Assembly (NCBI RefSeq): GCF_019083965.1
Contig: NZ_JAHRCY010000031.1
Location: 27,469 to 91,468 of the forward strand
From: Catellatospora tritici
GTDB taxonomy: Bacteria; Actinomycetota; Actinomycetes; Mycobacteriales; Micromonosporaceae
Direction: 5' to 3'
Length of the DNA: 64,000 nucleotides
The position numbers and the translations under genes are program-made. Positions 32,651 through 41,494 of this stretch are shown here, piece by piece; position 1 is the first letter of the stretch; each line of letters opens with the position of its first letter. The notes below the pieces were generated by a model that was not told where the DNA came from, made no database searches, and saw only the letters and a program-made list of their open reading frames with translations.

Positions 32651-34768
32651 TCAGTACACGAACCGCAGCCGGGTCATGAGCTGTCCCAGTTCCCCGGCGG
32701 CGCCGGTCGGCATCCGCGCCGACACGGTACGCAGCATCCCGTCGGCGGCCAGTGACACCCACACGATGCCGTCCTCGGTGGGTGACACGCGCAGGAAGCG
32801 GGCCGTCCCGGGCAACGAGTTGATCTGCTGCTCGGCGGTGCCGGTGACGGTCGCCTTCGCCGACATCGCCCGCATCAGCCGGTCGGCCACCTTCCCGACG
32901 AGCTGTCCGCGCTCGACGTCGGTCTGGTACCCGCCGGTCAGCGGCACCGACCGGATCGACAGACGGCGCAGCCCGTCCGGTGCGGACAGGTCGACGGCGC
33001 CGCTGACGGTGTCGGTCAGCTGCCAGGTATCCGGCCGGCACAGCTCGATCCCGCCGACCCAGTCGCCGTACGGCTTCATCGTCAGCGGGGACTGCTCCTG
33101 TCCGACCACGGTCGCCCCGAGCAGCCGCCCGTCGGCGTAGAAGCTGACCCGATACTCCCCCGAGGTACGGCAACCGGACATGAACAGCGTCACCTGGTAC
33201 GGCATGAACTGCGCCGACTCGTCGGCGATCCAGGCGGTGTGCACGCTCTGGTTGGCCAGCTCGCTCCACCCCTGCACGCCCTGCGCCCGATGGTTGACCA
33301 CCACGGACACCTTGGCGCCACGCGGGATGTGCCGCAGCTGGTAGCGCACCGTGAGGATCGAGCCCGCCGAGGTAGCGCCCAGCCCCGAGATCTCCGCGGT
33401 CGGGGCGGCCACGGCGTTGCCGGGCACCTCCATCTCGGCCTGGGACGCCACCGTCATCGCCTGTAGGCGGCGGACCGCGGGTTCCAGGTCGGGCTGCTGC
33501 CCGGCCAGCGTCTCCAGGGTGGCCCGCATGCTGGCGAAGGTCTCGCGCCGCTCCTCGAGGTAGGGCCGGGCCCGGGTGACCTCCAGACCGCGCCGGAGCG
33601 TGTCGGTGGCCGCGCCCTCACGTCGCTGCCCGAGCAGGGCGAGCGTGAGGTTGATCCACGGAATGGGCAGGTTCGCGTTGCGCGCGATGGCCTGGCGGGA
33701 GTAGTCCTCCGACCGCCGGTAGTCCTCCAGGTGGAAGTAGATGGCGCCGAGGCCGGCCGTGGTCGCGAAGTCGTCGCCGCCGAGGTCGATGGCGTGCAGC
33801 AGGTCGGCGGCGGCGGCCTCGCGGGCCTGCTTGCTGCTGGCGCTGAACACGAACGTGGAACTCTGCCCCTCGGGGCTGTCGGCGAGCTGGCGGGCCTGGG
33901 CACGGCGCTGGTAGGCGATGGTGTAGTCGCCGTACGCGGCGATGGCCCGGCTGTAGTCGGCGACCGCCTGCACGAAGTCGCGCCTGGCGGCGGCGTGGTC
34001 ACCGGCGATGACCGCCGCGATGGCCGCCTCCGGCACCCGGTCGGCGGGCTGCACCGCCACCACCACGCTGGTGGCGGTGCAGGCCGTCACGATGACGACG
34101 GCGGGCCAGATGAGATAGCGCCGTACCCCGGGTGCGACGGTCAGGGCCAGGCCCAGCAGGGTCAGCGCGACGGCGAGCAGGGTGACCACGGCGATGTACA
34201 GGTCGGACTTGTCACCCCAGGCGCCGGCGTGCAGCTGCGCGGCCTGCTGGCGCAGCGTGGCCGTGTTGGGGCCTTCCATCAGCTCGTCCCACAGCCGGTC
34301 GTGGCGCCGCTCGTAGGCCGCGTCGGTCAGCACCTTGGACACATCGGTGACCTTGGTGGCGGCCGCGCGCCAGGTCTTCGCGTCGGCGGCGGCCTTCGGG
34401 TCGCCGAGCAGCTCCGCGGTGATCTCGGCGATGTCGCCGCGCCGGGCGATCGTCGAGACCTCCATGTAGTTGGCGGCGTCCTCGTAGAAGGCGTCCTGGG
34501 CGCTGTTCTGGTCGGCCAGGGCCAGCACCGAGGAGCGCTGCGCCTCGCGTCCGACGGTGGCCTGCCGGGCACCCGCGTCGGCCGCCGCGAAACCGACCAG
34601 CCCGCCCAGCAGCGCGATGAGCGCGACCGAGACGGCCAACCGTCGCTTGAACGCGGTGTCGAGTTCGTGGTCGAACTCGGCGTCGGTGGGCTCGGGATCG
34701 GTGGGCTCGAGGTCGAGGTCGGGCACGGCGTCTCCGGAGGCGGTGGGGTACGGGTCGGTGCCGGTCAT
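32651..34768 (-). CDS. TPR-containing membrane protein
   Basis: 705 residues. An acidic N-terminus (1-40) precedes a transmembrane helix (about 44-62, VSVALIALLGGLVGFAA). A coiled region follows, then two more helices (about 190-235), then TPR-like helical repeats (about 250-420, DFVQAVADYSRAIAAYGDYTIAYQRRAQAR, LGAIYFHLEDYRRSEDYSRQAIARNANLPIPWINL). A beta-rich C-terminus (about 455-705) faces outward. It is in a two-gene unit with the next gene (ATGA overlap) and ends 7 bases from the bpX operon, head-on. Function unknown. Confidence 0.75.
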   Translation of the reverse strand: MTGTDPYPTASGDAVPDLDLEPTDPEPTDAEFDHELDTAFKRRLAVSVALIALLGGLVGFAAADAGARQATVGREAQRSSVLALADQNSAQDAFYEDAANYMEVSTIARRGDIAEITAELLGDPKAAADAKTWRAAATKVTDVSKVLTDAAYERRHDRLWDELMEGPNTATLRQQAAQLHAGAWGDKSDLYIAVVTLLAVALTLLGLALTVAPGVRRYLIWPAVVIVTACTATSVVVAVQPADRVPEAAIAAVIAGDHAAARRDFVQAVADYSRAIAAYGDYTIAYQRRAQARQLADSPEGQSSTFVFSASSKQAREAAAADLLHAIDLGGDDFATTAGLGAIYFHLEDYRRSEDYSRQAIARNANLPIPWINLTLALLGQRREGAATDTLRRGLEVTRARPYLEERRETFASMRATLETLAGQQPDLEPAVRRLQAMTVASQAEMEVPGNAVAAPTAEISGLGATSAGSILTVRYQLRHIPRGAKVSVVVNHRAQGVQGWSELANQSVHTAWIADESAQFMPYQVTLFMSGCRTSGEYRVSFYADGRLLGATVVGQEQSPLTMKPYGDWVGGIELCRPDTWQLTDTVSGAVDLSAPDGLRRLSIRSVPLTGGYQTDVERGQLVGKVADRLMRAMSAKATVTGTAEQQINSLPGTARFLRVSPTEDGIVWVSLAADGMLRTVSARMPTGAAGELGQLMTRLRFVY

Positions 34769-35634
34769 ACAGCGGCGACCACGGCGGCGGTGACGGCGCC
34801 GAGATATCCGAGGGCGGAGACCATGAGCAGGGCGACGCGGACCGGTCGGCGCCGGGCGACGCGGGCGAAGGTGAGCAGCACCACGACGCCGAGCAGGCCG
34901 ACGACGCTGATGTTGAGCCGTCGCGAGATGTCACGTTGGGCGTCGGCGCGGGCGGCGGTGGCGTCGGGCTGGGCGTCGGCGATCGCGAACAGGTCGAACT
35001 GGTGCAGCGCCGCCTGGTACTGCGCGTCGGTGTCGAAGCGCGTGGTCGCGTCCGTGCCGTGCAGGAACTGGTCGATACCGGTCCGGATGCGGAAGCTGCG
35101 CGCCAACTGCCGGGCGACCTCGGCCTCACGCGGATCGGTGAGTTCGCTGACGTCGGCGTCGGCGAGCATGTGCCGGTACCGGGTGGCCATGCCGCTGAAG
35201 GCGTGCGTCTGGGCGCGGGCGGAGGTCAGCTTCTGGTGCACGAGCACGGTCTCGATGACGGCCTGCTGGTCGAGGTCGGCGGCGGCGGAGTCGCGCTGCA
35301 GCGAGAAATAGGTGACGGTGGCGCCGGTGATGGTGGCGACGCCGATCGCGATGGCGACCACCAGCTCGTGGCGCCGGGACGTCCGCGCGGGCGGGCGCGG
35401 TGCTCGACGCTGCGGCCAGCGGCGCTGGGCGACGACGCGGTGCATCGTGGGCGCGGTGGTCGACGGCGGTTCGGCCACGGTCCGATCGGGCGGCAGCACA
35501 GATTCGGTCGGGTCGAGGGGCAGCGCGGCGGTCGCGTCGAGCGGATCGAGGGGCAGCGCCGCGCCCTCGACGGCGGGTGCTGGACTGGGTTGCGGTGCGC
35601 GGGGCAGCGGCTCGGGCACGTCGTCGGCGGCCAT
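34765..35634 (-). CDS. Membrane protein with proline-rich cytosolic N-terminus
   Basis: 289 residues. Residues 1-85 are Pro/Ala/Asp-rich and end in basic RRWPQRRAPRPPARTSRR. A transmembrane helix (about 90-110, VVAIAIGVATITGATVTYF), an extracellular-looking helical stretch (110-235), and two more helices at the end (VVGLLGVVVLLTF; ALLMVSALGYLGAVTAAVVAAV). ATG 35634 is chosen; a TTG 12 bases upstream is an alternative. It is the first gene of the two-gene unit with the TPR protein and shares its overall plan (helix, soluble domain, two helices), so they probably act together. Confidence 0.7.
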   Translation of the reverse strand: MAADDVPEPLPRAPQPSPAPAVEGAALPLDPLDATAALPLDPTESVLPPDRTVAEPPSTTAPTMHRVVAQRRWPQRRAPRPPARTSRRHELVVAIAIGVATITGATVTYFSLQRDSAAADLDQQAVIETVLVHQKLTSARAQTHAFSGMATRYRHMLADADVSELTDPREAEVARQLARSFRIRTGIDQFLHGTDATTRFDTDAQYQAALHQFDLFAIADAQPDATAARADAQRDISRRLNISVVGLLGVVVLLTFARVARRRPVRVALLMVSALGYLGAVTAAVVAAV

Positions 35635-35689
35635 ACCGGAAGTCAACGGGGCGGCGTCGACCGGGGCAAGTGGACGATCCAGCGGTCTT

Positions 35690-36291
35690 GGCAGCCGGAA
35701 GTATCACGGCCGGGTCGCCCTGGAGTCAGTGCTGGTCCGCCGCAAGCACGACGACGTCATGTTCGGCCCGCTGACCACCGACCGGGTGGCCTAGGCCGCG
35801 GAGCAGCGCCCACGGTCACGGGCCGGGTGCAGGTGATCCGCAGCCTGCACAGCCAGTCGCTGGGCTACGGCTTCTTCGCCCCCGGCACCCGGGTCGCGCC
35901 ACCGGCCGCCCCGACCAGCATCAACGACCTGGTCGAGGGCGGCACGCTGGCCTACCACGTGACCGTCCGGGACCGGCTCAAGGTGCTGCTGTTCGGCGGC
36001 ACCAACTTCGTGGCGCGGGAGCTGTCCGGGCTACGCCCCGACGTGGTCGCCCTCTGCATGACCGACTACAGCTCGCTGCATCATTACCTGGAGCGCCTGC
36101 TGACCGTCCTGGGTGGCCCCAGGTACGTCATTCCGGTGCACCACGACGACATGGTCACCGGGTACGACGACCCGAACCTGCCCGCCACGGTCGACCGTAC
36201 GGCCGCCACCCGGGTCAGGGATGTGGTCCGCGCGCTGGGTCTGCGTACCGAGGTGATCGAGGCTGAACACCTGCGACCGCTGCTGTTCTGA
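35690..36291 (+). pseudogene. MBL-fold hydrolase remnant (C-terminal part)
   Basis: The plus-strand frame ending at 36291 carries the second half of a metallo-beta-lactamase-fold protein (GYGFFAPGTRVAPPAAP, LAYHVTVRDRLKVLLFGGTNFVARELSGLRPDVVALC, GGPRYVIPVHHDDMVTGYDD). The metal-binding HxHxDH motif and about 130 N-terminal residues are missing. A short piece in another frame (about 35700-35794) may be more of the gene. A start at GTG 35827 could still give a 154-residue protein, but it would lack the active site. Confidence 0.6.
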
Positions 36292-36295
36292 CGCC

Positions 36296-36332
36296 CCGAG
36301 GTGACCGCCGCCGGCAGCGGCGGTCACCTCGG
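36296..36332. terminator. Bidirectional hairpin terminator
   Basis: CCGAGGTGACCGCCG (36296-36310) pairs perfectly with CGGCGGTCACCTCGG (36318-36332) over a 7-base loop. It lies between the MBL remnant and the convergent FnIII gene. Confidence 0.85.
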
Positions 36333-36339
36333 ACGGTTC

Positions 36340-37623
36340 TCACGCAGCGCCGTCGCCCTCCGGGTCCTCCGGCGCCTCGAGCGGGGACGGTTCCGTCGTC
36401 GGCGACGCCGACTCGCTGGGCGTCGGCGGCTCCTCCGAGGGTGATGGCGGCGGTGACGGCTCAGCGGACGTCGGCTCGATCGGCGACGGCGCGGCGGGCG
36501 ACGGCGACGGCACTGGCGGGGACGCCGTCATGGCCGTGATCTGGTTGCTCAGCCCCGACTGCAGCCCAGCGGCGTTACAGGCCACGATCGCGAACGTGTA
36601 CGACGTCCCGGGCGCGAGGCCGTCGATCGTCACGCTGGTGGCGCGGGTCCAGCCCACGAACTGGCCGTCGCGCAGGATGCGGTAGTAGGAGACGCCGCCC
36701 GTGCCGCCGTCGGCCGGGGCGGACCAGGCCAGCCAGATGGTGTGCTCGTCGGCGGCGACGGCGGTGAGGTTGGTCGGCGCGGACGGCGGCACCGGCGCCG
36801 CCGGCGAGGGCGCCCCCGGTGCCGCGCTCGCCGGGGCCGACGGACTCCAGACCGGTTCCGGCGTCGGTTCGCCGGTGATCATGGGCATCGGCTGCGGGCT
36901 GGCCGTGGGCGGCGCGGTCGGCAGCTGGACGGTCGGGGCGCCGGAGCTGGCCGCCACGACCCCGGCCGACAGGGCGGGCATCGGCATCCCCGCGGGCACC
37001 CCGGTGTGCCCGTCACCGCCACCCGATCCGTTGACCAGCAGCAGGACGACGACCGCAGCCGCGGTGACGGAGACCGCGACCACCGCGAGCAGCGTACGGC
37101 GCCGACGGGGTCGAGGCGTCGGGACCGACTCGGCCGTCGGCGCGGCGGCGCGTGTCGACTCCACGATCGGCGTCCGCACGGTCGTGGTCATCATGGACCG
37201 GACCGACGCCGACTCGGCCGCGCCGACTTCGAGCGCGGCGAGTTCCGCCGACGCGGTCGGGAAGTCGGGCACGGCGTCGACAGCGGCGCGCGCCGCCAGC
37301 CAGCACGACGTGGCCAGCTCCAGATTGGTCTTGCCGTGCACCGGGTCGCTGAACGCCACGATGGCGGGCAGCACCACCTGTTCCCAGGCCTCGGCCGGTA
37401 GGGCGAGTCCTTGGCGCAGCGCGGTCCAGGTCTGGGTGAACTCCCGCCGGCCGACCTCCACGGCATCGATCCGGCTGTCGTGGTCGGCCGCGTCGAACTG
37501 GTCCAGCAGTCGCTGGTGCACCGCGGCGACGTCTCGCCCCGACGTGATGTCGGACAGCATGCGCCCCAGTTCGAGGACGAGCTTGCGCGCCTGCTGTGCT
37601 GATCCGGGATGCGGCTGGCCCAT
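36340..37623 (-). CDS. Membrane protein with fibronectin type III domain
   Basis: 427 residues. A helical cytosolic domain (about 1-120, QQARKLVLELGRMLSDITSGRDVAAVH) of unknown family precedes a Thr/Ala-rich linker. The transmembrane helix (about 177-197, TLLAVVAVSVTAAAVVVLLLV) is preceded by RPRRRR. Outside, a Pro/Ser-rich linker leads to a fibronectin III domain (about 282-375, PSAPTNLTAVAADEHTIWLAWSAP ... GLAPGTSYTFAIVACNAAG) and a Pro/Ser/Glu tail. It may bind a polymer or protein outside the cell. Single gene. Confidence 0.82.
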   Translation of the reverse strand: MGQPHPGSAQQARKLVLELGRMLSDITSGRDVAAVHQRLLDQFDAADHDSRIDAVEVGRREFTQTWTALRQGLALPAEAWEQVVLPAIVAFSDPVHGKTNLELATSCWLAARAAVDAVPDFPTASAELAALEVGAAESASVRSMMTTTVRTPIVESTRAAAPTAESVPTPRPRRRRTLLAVVAVSVTAAAVVVLLLVNGSGGGDGHTGVPAGMPMPALSAGVVAASSGAPTVQLPTAPPTASPQPMPMITGEPTPEPVWSPSAPASAAPGAPSPAAPVPPSAPTNLTAVAADEHTIWLAWSAPADGGTGGVSYYRILRDGQFVGWTRATSVTIDGLAPGTSYTFAIVACNAAGLQSGLSNQITAMTASPPVPSPSPAAPSPIEPTSAEPSPPPSPSEEPPTPSESASPTTEPSPLEAPEDPEGDGAA

Positions 37624-38014
37624 CCCTGCCTCCCCTGACTGTCCTGTCCCGGCGTGATGAGATTCGATCCGGAACGCGCTGACGGTACGCTGCCGTCGCG
37701 GCGGGCACTTGGCCGGGACGGCAGCGTATCTTCAGCCATCCCGTGTCGACCGTGGCGCCACCGTCCCGGACCGACACGCCATACCCGATCACGAAACGGA
37801 TGTAACCCTCCCGTCCATCCGGACGGTGCCGCCCGTGGTCGGGCGTTTCCAGGTCACGGGCGGATCCGTCATCCACTTGCGCATCGGATGCGTTGGGTCG
37901 TGCGGCGAACGACCGATCGTGGACCGTTCTCCCATGTCGCCGAGGTGACATCCGAACATCGAGGCATGTCGCAGACTGGGGGCTCGAAGCCGTTGTCCGC
38001 ATGAAGGGTCCACC
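37624..38014. other. Intergenic region between FnIII and neocarzinostatin-like genes
   Basis: About 390 bases with no supported gene. An inverted repeat TACGCTGCCGTC (37686-37697) / GACGGCAGCGTA (37717-37728) with a 19-base loop could be an operator or RNA structure. Divergent promoters for both neighbours must lie here. A palindrome-like ATGTCGCCGAGGTGACAT at 37933-37950 is a possible operator for the downstream gene. Confidence 0.5.
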
Positions 38015-38821
38015 GTGAAACCTGTCTCCCTGCTGTCCGTACTGGTGCTGGTCGCTGTCGGCGGCCTGGTCGCGTCCAGTCCCGCCGCCGCGCTCGACGG
38101 GCCGCCCACGGCCCACGTGCAGCCGCGGTTCGGACTGTCCAGAGCGTCCACGGTCACCGTCAGCGCGTCGGGCCTGCCCGCGCACACCGAGGTCGCGGTG
38201 GTTCAGTGCGATGTGGAGACCTATGACACCGGCGACGGGCTGGTCGGCTGCCCGGCCGTGTGGACGGTGACGACGTCCGCGACCGGCAGGGCCTCGGTGC
38301 AGCTCAACCCGCGTGACCCGGTCTACCGCAGCCACGAGTACGGCGACCCCAGCCCCGTCTACTGCCGGGCCGACAGCTGCCGGTACTTCTTCGAGTGGAC
38401 CGACGGGGCGGGGATGCACTCCGTCGGCACGGACGTCATGCACTTCACCGGCTCTCCCGCGACCATCGCCGCCGCGCCCGCCGCGGGGCTGGCCGACGGG
38501 CAACGGGTCACGGTGACCGGAACGGCCAAGGGTTCCACCGGCCGGTACGTCACGATCGTCGAGGCGAGCTGCTTCCAGATCATCCAGGGCAGCGGCTGCG
38601 GCGGCGCGCTGCCGCTGGCCACGGTCCCGCTGCGGGCGGATGGCACGTTCCGCGTCACGGTCGCGGTGTACCGGTTCCTCAGCGACGGCCAGGACTGCGT
38701 CGGCAACTTCTTCGGCTGCGCCCTGCACGTGGTGGCGCTCGGCCCGGACGGGCAGCCCGACGACAGCTTCGGCGTGAGCGGCATCGGGCAGCCGAGCGCC
38801 GTGCTCGAATTCGCGGCCTGA
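38015..38821 (+). CDS. Secreted protein with two neocarzinostatin-like domains
   Basis: 268 residues. Signal peptide about 1-27 (LLSVLVLVAVGGLVASSPAAA). Two consecutive Ig-like domains of the neocarzinostatin/macromomycin family: residues about 30-150 (LSRASTVTVSASGLPAHTEVAVVQC...GCPAVWTVTTSATGRASVQLNP...CRADSCRYFFEWTDGAGM) and about 150-265 (AAGLADGQRVTVTGTAKG...CALHVVALGPDG). Paired cysteines are preserved. Family members carry enediyne chromophores, but no enediyne genes are nearby. GTG 38015 is the start. Monocistronic. Confidence 0.82.
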   Translation: MKPVSLLSVLVLVAVGGLVASSPAAALDGPPTAHVQPRFGLSRASTVTVSASGLPAHTEVAVVQCDVETYDTGDGLVGCPAVWTVTTSATGRASVQLNPRDPVYRSHEYGDPSPVYCRADSCRYFFEWTDGAGMHSVGTDVMHFTGSPATIAAAPAAGLADGQRVTVTGTAKGSTGRYVTIVEASCFQIIQGSGCGGALPLATVPLRADGTFRVTVAVYRFLSDGQDCVGNFFGCALHVVALGPDGQPDDSFGVSGIGQPSAVLEFAA

Positions 38822-38886
38822 CCCGAAGCCCGCAGGCATCGCCACACTCTGGCCGCGCGACCGAATCGACCGCGCCGACAGCCGGA

Positions 38887-38921
38887 AGCGGGCCGGCACC
38901 TCCCGCGGGTGCCGGCCCGCT
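38887..38921 (+). terminator. Hairpin terminator after the neocarzinostatin-like gene
   Basis: AGCGGGCCGGCACC (38887-38900) pairs exactly with GGTGCCGGCCCGCT (38908-38921), loop 7 bases. Confidence 0.85.
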
Positions 38922-38963
38922 CGACCCTGGATTACATCGTCATCAATCGATATCGTACGGGGC

Positions 38964-39314
38964 ATGACCCGATCACACACCCTGATCCGGCTCGCCACCG
39001 TCGCGCTCCTGGCCACCGCCGGAGTGGTCCAGGCCGCACCCGCCCAGGCAGCCGTGCTGGCCGTCGACGTGACCTGCGAATCGCTCGGCCACTACGCCGT
39101 GCTCTGCGAGCGCACCATCACCGGCGGCGTCGGCCCGTTCAAGACCCGCTGGTACTACAACGGCAACTACTTCTCCTCGCAGGACGACAAGGCGTTCACC
39201 AACTGGTCATGTTCGACCACCAGCGGCAACCAGTACAAGGCACTGGTCGTCGACGCGCTGGGCGCGTCCGCCACCGACACCAGCGGCGTCGGCTGCCGCA
39301 GCGGCAACCCGTAG
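38964..39314 (+). CDS. Small secreted protein, unknown
   Basis: 116 residues. Signal peptide (about 1-30: LATVALLATAGVVQAAPAQAA). The mature part has four cysteines (TCES, LCERT, WSCST, VGCRSG) and aromatic-rich TRWYYNGNYF, suggesting a small Ig-like or knottin-like fold with two disulfides. ATG 38964 is the start. Alone between two terminators. No family recognised. Confidence 0.7.
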   Translation: MTRSHTLIRLATVALLATAGVVQAAPAQAAVLAVDVTCESLGHYAVLCERTITGGVGPFKTRWYYNGNYFSSQDDKAFTNWSCSTTSGNQYKALVVDALGASATDTSGVGCRSGNP

Positions 39315-39320
39315 CCACCG

Positions 39321-39355
39321 CGCGGTGGCGTCCGCAAGCTCTGGACGCCACCGCG
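39321..39355. terminator. Hairpin terminator after the small secreted protein
   Basis: CGCGGTGGCGTCC (39321-39333) pairs exactly with GGACGCCACCGCG (39343-39355), loop 9 bases. Confidence 0.85.
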
Positions 39356-39482
39356 TCTGTTCGGGCGTGGAAGCCGACACTCGGACGCCGGCACCAGCGG
39401 TCGCGCCGCAGCGCGGGCGGCCCGGCGGCCACCGAGCCGCCCGGCGGGCTGCGGTGCCGGGTGTCGGCGTCGGAGTCACCGG

Positions 39483-40637
39483 TCAGCGGGACCCGCCCAC
39501 GGCAAACGGGACGTCCGGCACTTCGTCGGCGCCTCCGCCGAACGGATGCCGCCACAGACCCCGCGCCCGCAGCAGCGAAAGCACGCCCTCGCCGAACCAG
39601 TACGCCTCCTCCACGTGCGGATGCCCGGACAGGATGAACTCGCTGATCCCCAGCTCCGCGTACTCGGCGATGCGGTCGGCGACCTCGGTGTGACTGCCGA
39701 CCAGGGCCGTGCCCGCGCCCCCGCGCACCAGGCCCACGCCCGCCCAGAGGTTGGGCGCGACCTCCAGCCGGTCGCGGCTGCCGCCGTGCAGCGCCAGCAT
39801 CCGCTTCTGCCCCTCGGACTCGCTGCGGGCCAGGCCCGCCTGCACCCGCTCGATGTCGGCGTCGCTGATGCCCGCCAGCAGCTTGCCCGCCTGCGCCCAC
39901 GCCTCCTCGGCCGTGTCGCGGGTGATCACGTGCAACCGGATGCCGTAGCGCAGCTCGCGGCCCTGCTCGGCGGCGAGCTTGCGCATCCAGTCCAGCTTGG
40001 CCGCGACCTGCGCGGGCGGTTCGCCCCAGGTGAGGTAGACGTCGGAGTGCCGGGCCGCCACCGGTCCGGCCGCGGCCGAGGACCCACCGAAGTAGATCGG
40101 CGGCACCGGGTCGGGCACGCGCGGGATGGTCGCGCCCTCCACCCGGATGTGCTCGCCGTTGAAGTCGGTGCTCTCACCGCGCCACAGCGACCGCACCACG
40201 TGCAGGAACTCGTCCGCGCGGGCGTAGCGGGCGTCCTTGTCCAGCCAGTCGCCGTACGCCCGCTGCTCGTGCGCCTCTCCACCGGTCACCACGTTGAGCA
40301 GCAGCCGCCCGTCCGAGTGCCGCTGGAAGGTCGCCGCCATCTGCGCGGCCAGCGTCGGCGACAGCAGCCCCGGCCGGAACGCCACCAGGAACTTCAGCCG
40401 CTCGGTCGCCTCGGTCAGCATCGCGGTGGACAACCACGCGTCCTCGCACCAGGCGCCGGTGGGCGTGAGCGCGCCGACGAAACCGAGCTGCTCGGCGGTG
40501 CGGGCGATCTGGCCCAGGTACGCCCGGGTCGCGGGCCGAGAGCCGGATGCCACCCCGGCGGGCAGCCCGTGACCTCCTCCGACGATGAACCGGCTGTCGC
40601 CGTAGGTGGGCAGGAACCAGTGGAAGGTGAGACTCAT
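39483..40637 (-). CDS. ssuD: FMNH2-dependent alkanesulfonate monooxygenase (SsuD-like)
   Basis: 384-residue flavin-dependent TIM-barrel monooxygenase that splits alkanesulfonates to sulfite and aldehyde. FHWFLPTYGDSRFIVGGGHG, LGFVGALTPTGAWCEDAWL, FLVAFRPGLLSPTLAAQMAATFQRHSDGRLLLNVVTGG and IYFGGSSAAA are SsuD hallmarks. An NADPH-flavin reductase partner is not in the window. ATG 40637 is the start. It is 4 bases after the truncated SfnB-like gene, so it ends an operon. Confidence 0.94.
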   Translation of the reverse strand: MSLTFHWFLPTYGDSRFIVGGGHGLPAGVASGSRPATRAYLGQIARTAEQLGFVGALTPTGAWCEDAWLSTAMLTEATERLKFLVAFRPGLLSPTLAAQMAATFQRHSDGRLLLNVVTGGEAHEQRAYGDWLDKDARYARADEFLHVVRSLWRGESTDFNGEHIRVEGATIPRVPDPVPPIYFGGSSAAAGPVAARHSDVYLTWGEPPAQVAAKLDWMRKLAAEQGRELRYGIRLHVITRDTAEEAWAQAGKLLAGISDADIERVQAGLARSESEGQKRMLALHGGSRDRLEVAPNLWAGVGLVRGGAGTALVGSHTEVADRIAEYAELGISEFILSGHPHVEEAYWFGEGVLSLLRARGLWRHPFGGGADEVPDVPFAVGGSR

Positions 40638-40641
40638 CGGG

Positions 40642-41412
40642 TCACTTCTCTCGATCGCGGGGATACGGCGCGGGACACCGCGCTCCCGGGTATGACGGCT
40701 CGGCACGGGCGGGCTCCGGGCCGGACGGGATGACCTGGCTGCCCGGAACCAGCACGTCGCGCAGGTGGACGGTCACCCCGACCCGAGTGCGACGGTTCGC
40801 GCCCTGCCAGTGGCCGAGGACGTCGACGCCCGGCGAGCCCGCGGGCACATATGCCAGGTGGATGCCGCCGTCGTCTCCGCACGTGGGCACGGCGATCCAG
40901 TCGGCGAGCCAGGTCGAGGCGCCGCCGCGCTCCGTCCCGTCCAGCCGGTAGCGGCAGGGTCCGTCGACGGTGAGCCGGGTCGCCGCCGGGTGCGCGTCGA
41001 CGCTGCCGTGGCGGCCGCCGATGCGCCTGCCCGCGAGCACCTCGGCGAAGAAGAACACCTGCTGGGCGGTGCTGCCCCGGCGGCGCAGCGCCTCGACGTG
41101 GTCGAGGTGGCACCGCAGGCTGTCGGCCAGTCCCCGGTCGGCCGCGGCCAGCAGCCGGATCACCTCGGCACCGACGAAGTCGCCGACATCGGCTCCGCCG
41201 TGCGCGGCGGGCACGGTGATGGCGAGCAGACCGCTGGCGCGCAGCCGGTCCTGACCCGCGCGTGGTTCCTGGCGCACGGCGAGTTCGCCGCCCAACTCCA
41301 GCACGACGGCCAGCGATTCGGCCTCGTCGCTGATGACGTGGGCGCGGCGACCGGAGGCCGCCTGCCCGGAGCTGGAACAGGTCGAGGTGGAGCCTGCGCG
41401 ACGGTGGGCCAT
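40642..41412 (-). CDS. SfnB/DszC-like flavoprotein, C-terminally truncated
   Basis: 256 residues related to acyl-CoA-dehydrogenase-fold monooxygenases (SfnB, DszC) used for sulfones. The N-terminal helical and beta domains are recognisable (LRASGLLAITVPAAHGGADVGDF, FFFAEVLAGRRIG, WLADWIAVPTCGDDGGIHLAYVP, GVTVHLRDVLVPGSQVIP). Full members are about 400 residues; the C-terminal four-helix bundle that binds flavin and makes the tetramer is missing, replaced by a short Pro/Arg tail. The first 26 residues are unusual (Ser-rich). AGGAGG precedes ATG 41412. It may be decaying. Confidence 0.7.
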   Translation of the reverse strand: MAHRRAGSTSTCSSSGQAASGRRAHVISDEAESLAVVLELGGELAVRQEPRAGQDRLRASGLLAITVPAAHGGADVGDFVGAEVIRLLAAADRGLADSLRCHLDHVEALRRRGSTAQQVFFFAEVLAGRRIGGRHGSVDAHPAATRLTVDGPCRYRLDGTERGGASTWLADWIAVPTCGDDGGIHLAYVPAGSPGVDVLGHWQGANRRTRVGVTVHLRDVLVPGSQVIPSGPEPARAEPSYPGARCPAPYPRDREK

Positions 41413-41494
41413 GGTGCCTCCTGAACTGCGGATGATCGCCTTTGCCGGGGTGCGACCCGCGCCCGCCGGGGGGCGGGGCGGCGGGCTGCCTCGT

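Noticed and set aside
37654..38004. 116-codon plus-strand frame between the FnIII and neocarzinostatin-like genes
   Set aside because: It is Arg/Pro-rich, has no ribosome site and overlaps the probable divergent promoter region.
41334..41412. Possible sulfur-type leader peptide (RRLHLDLFQLR read in another frame) at the start of the SfnB-like gene
   Set aside because: The frame has no start codon behind the ribosome site; reading it would need a frameshift.
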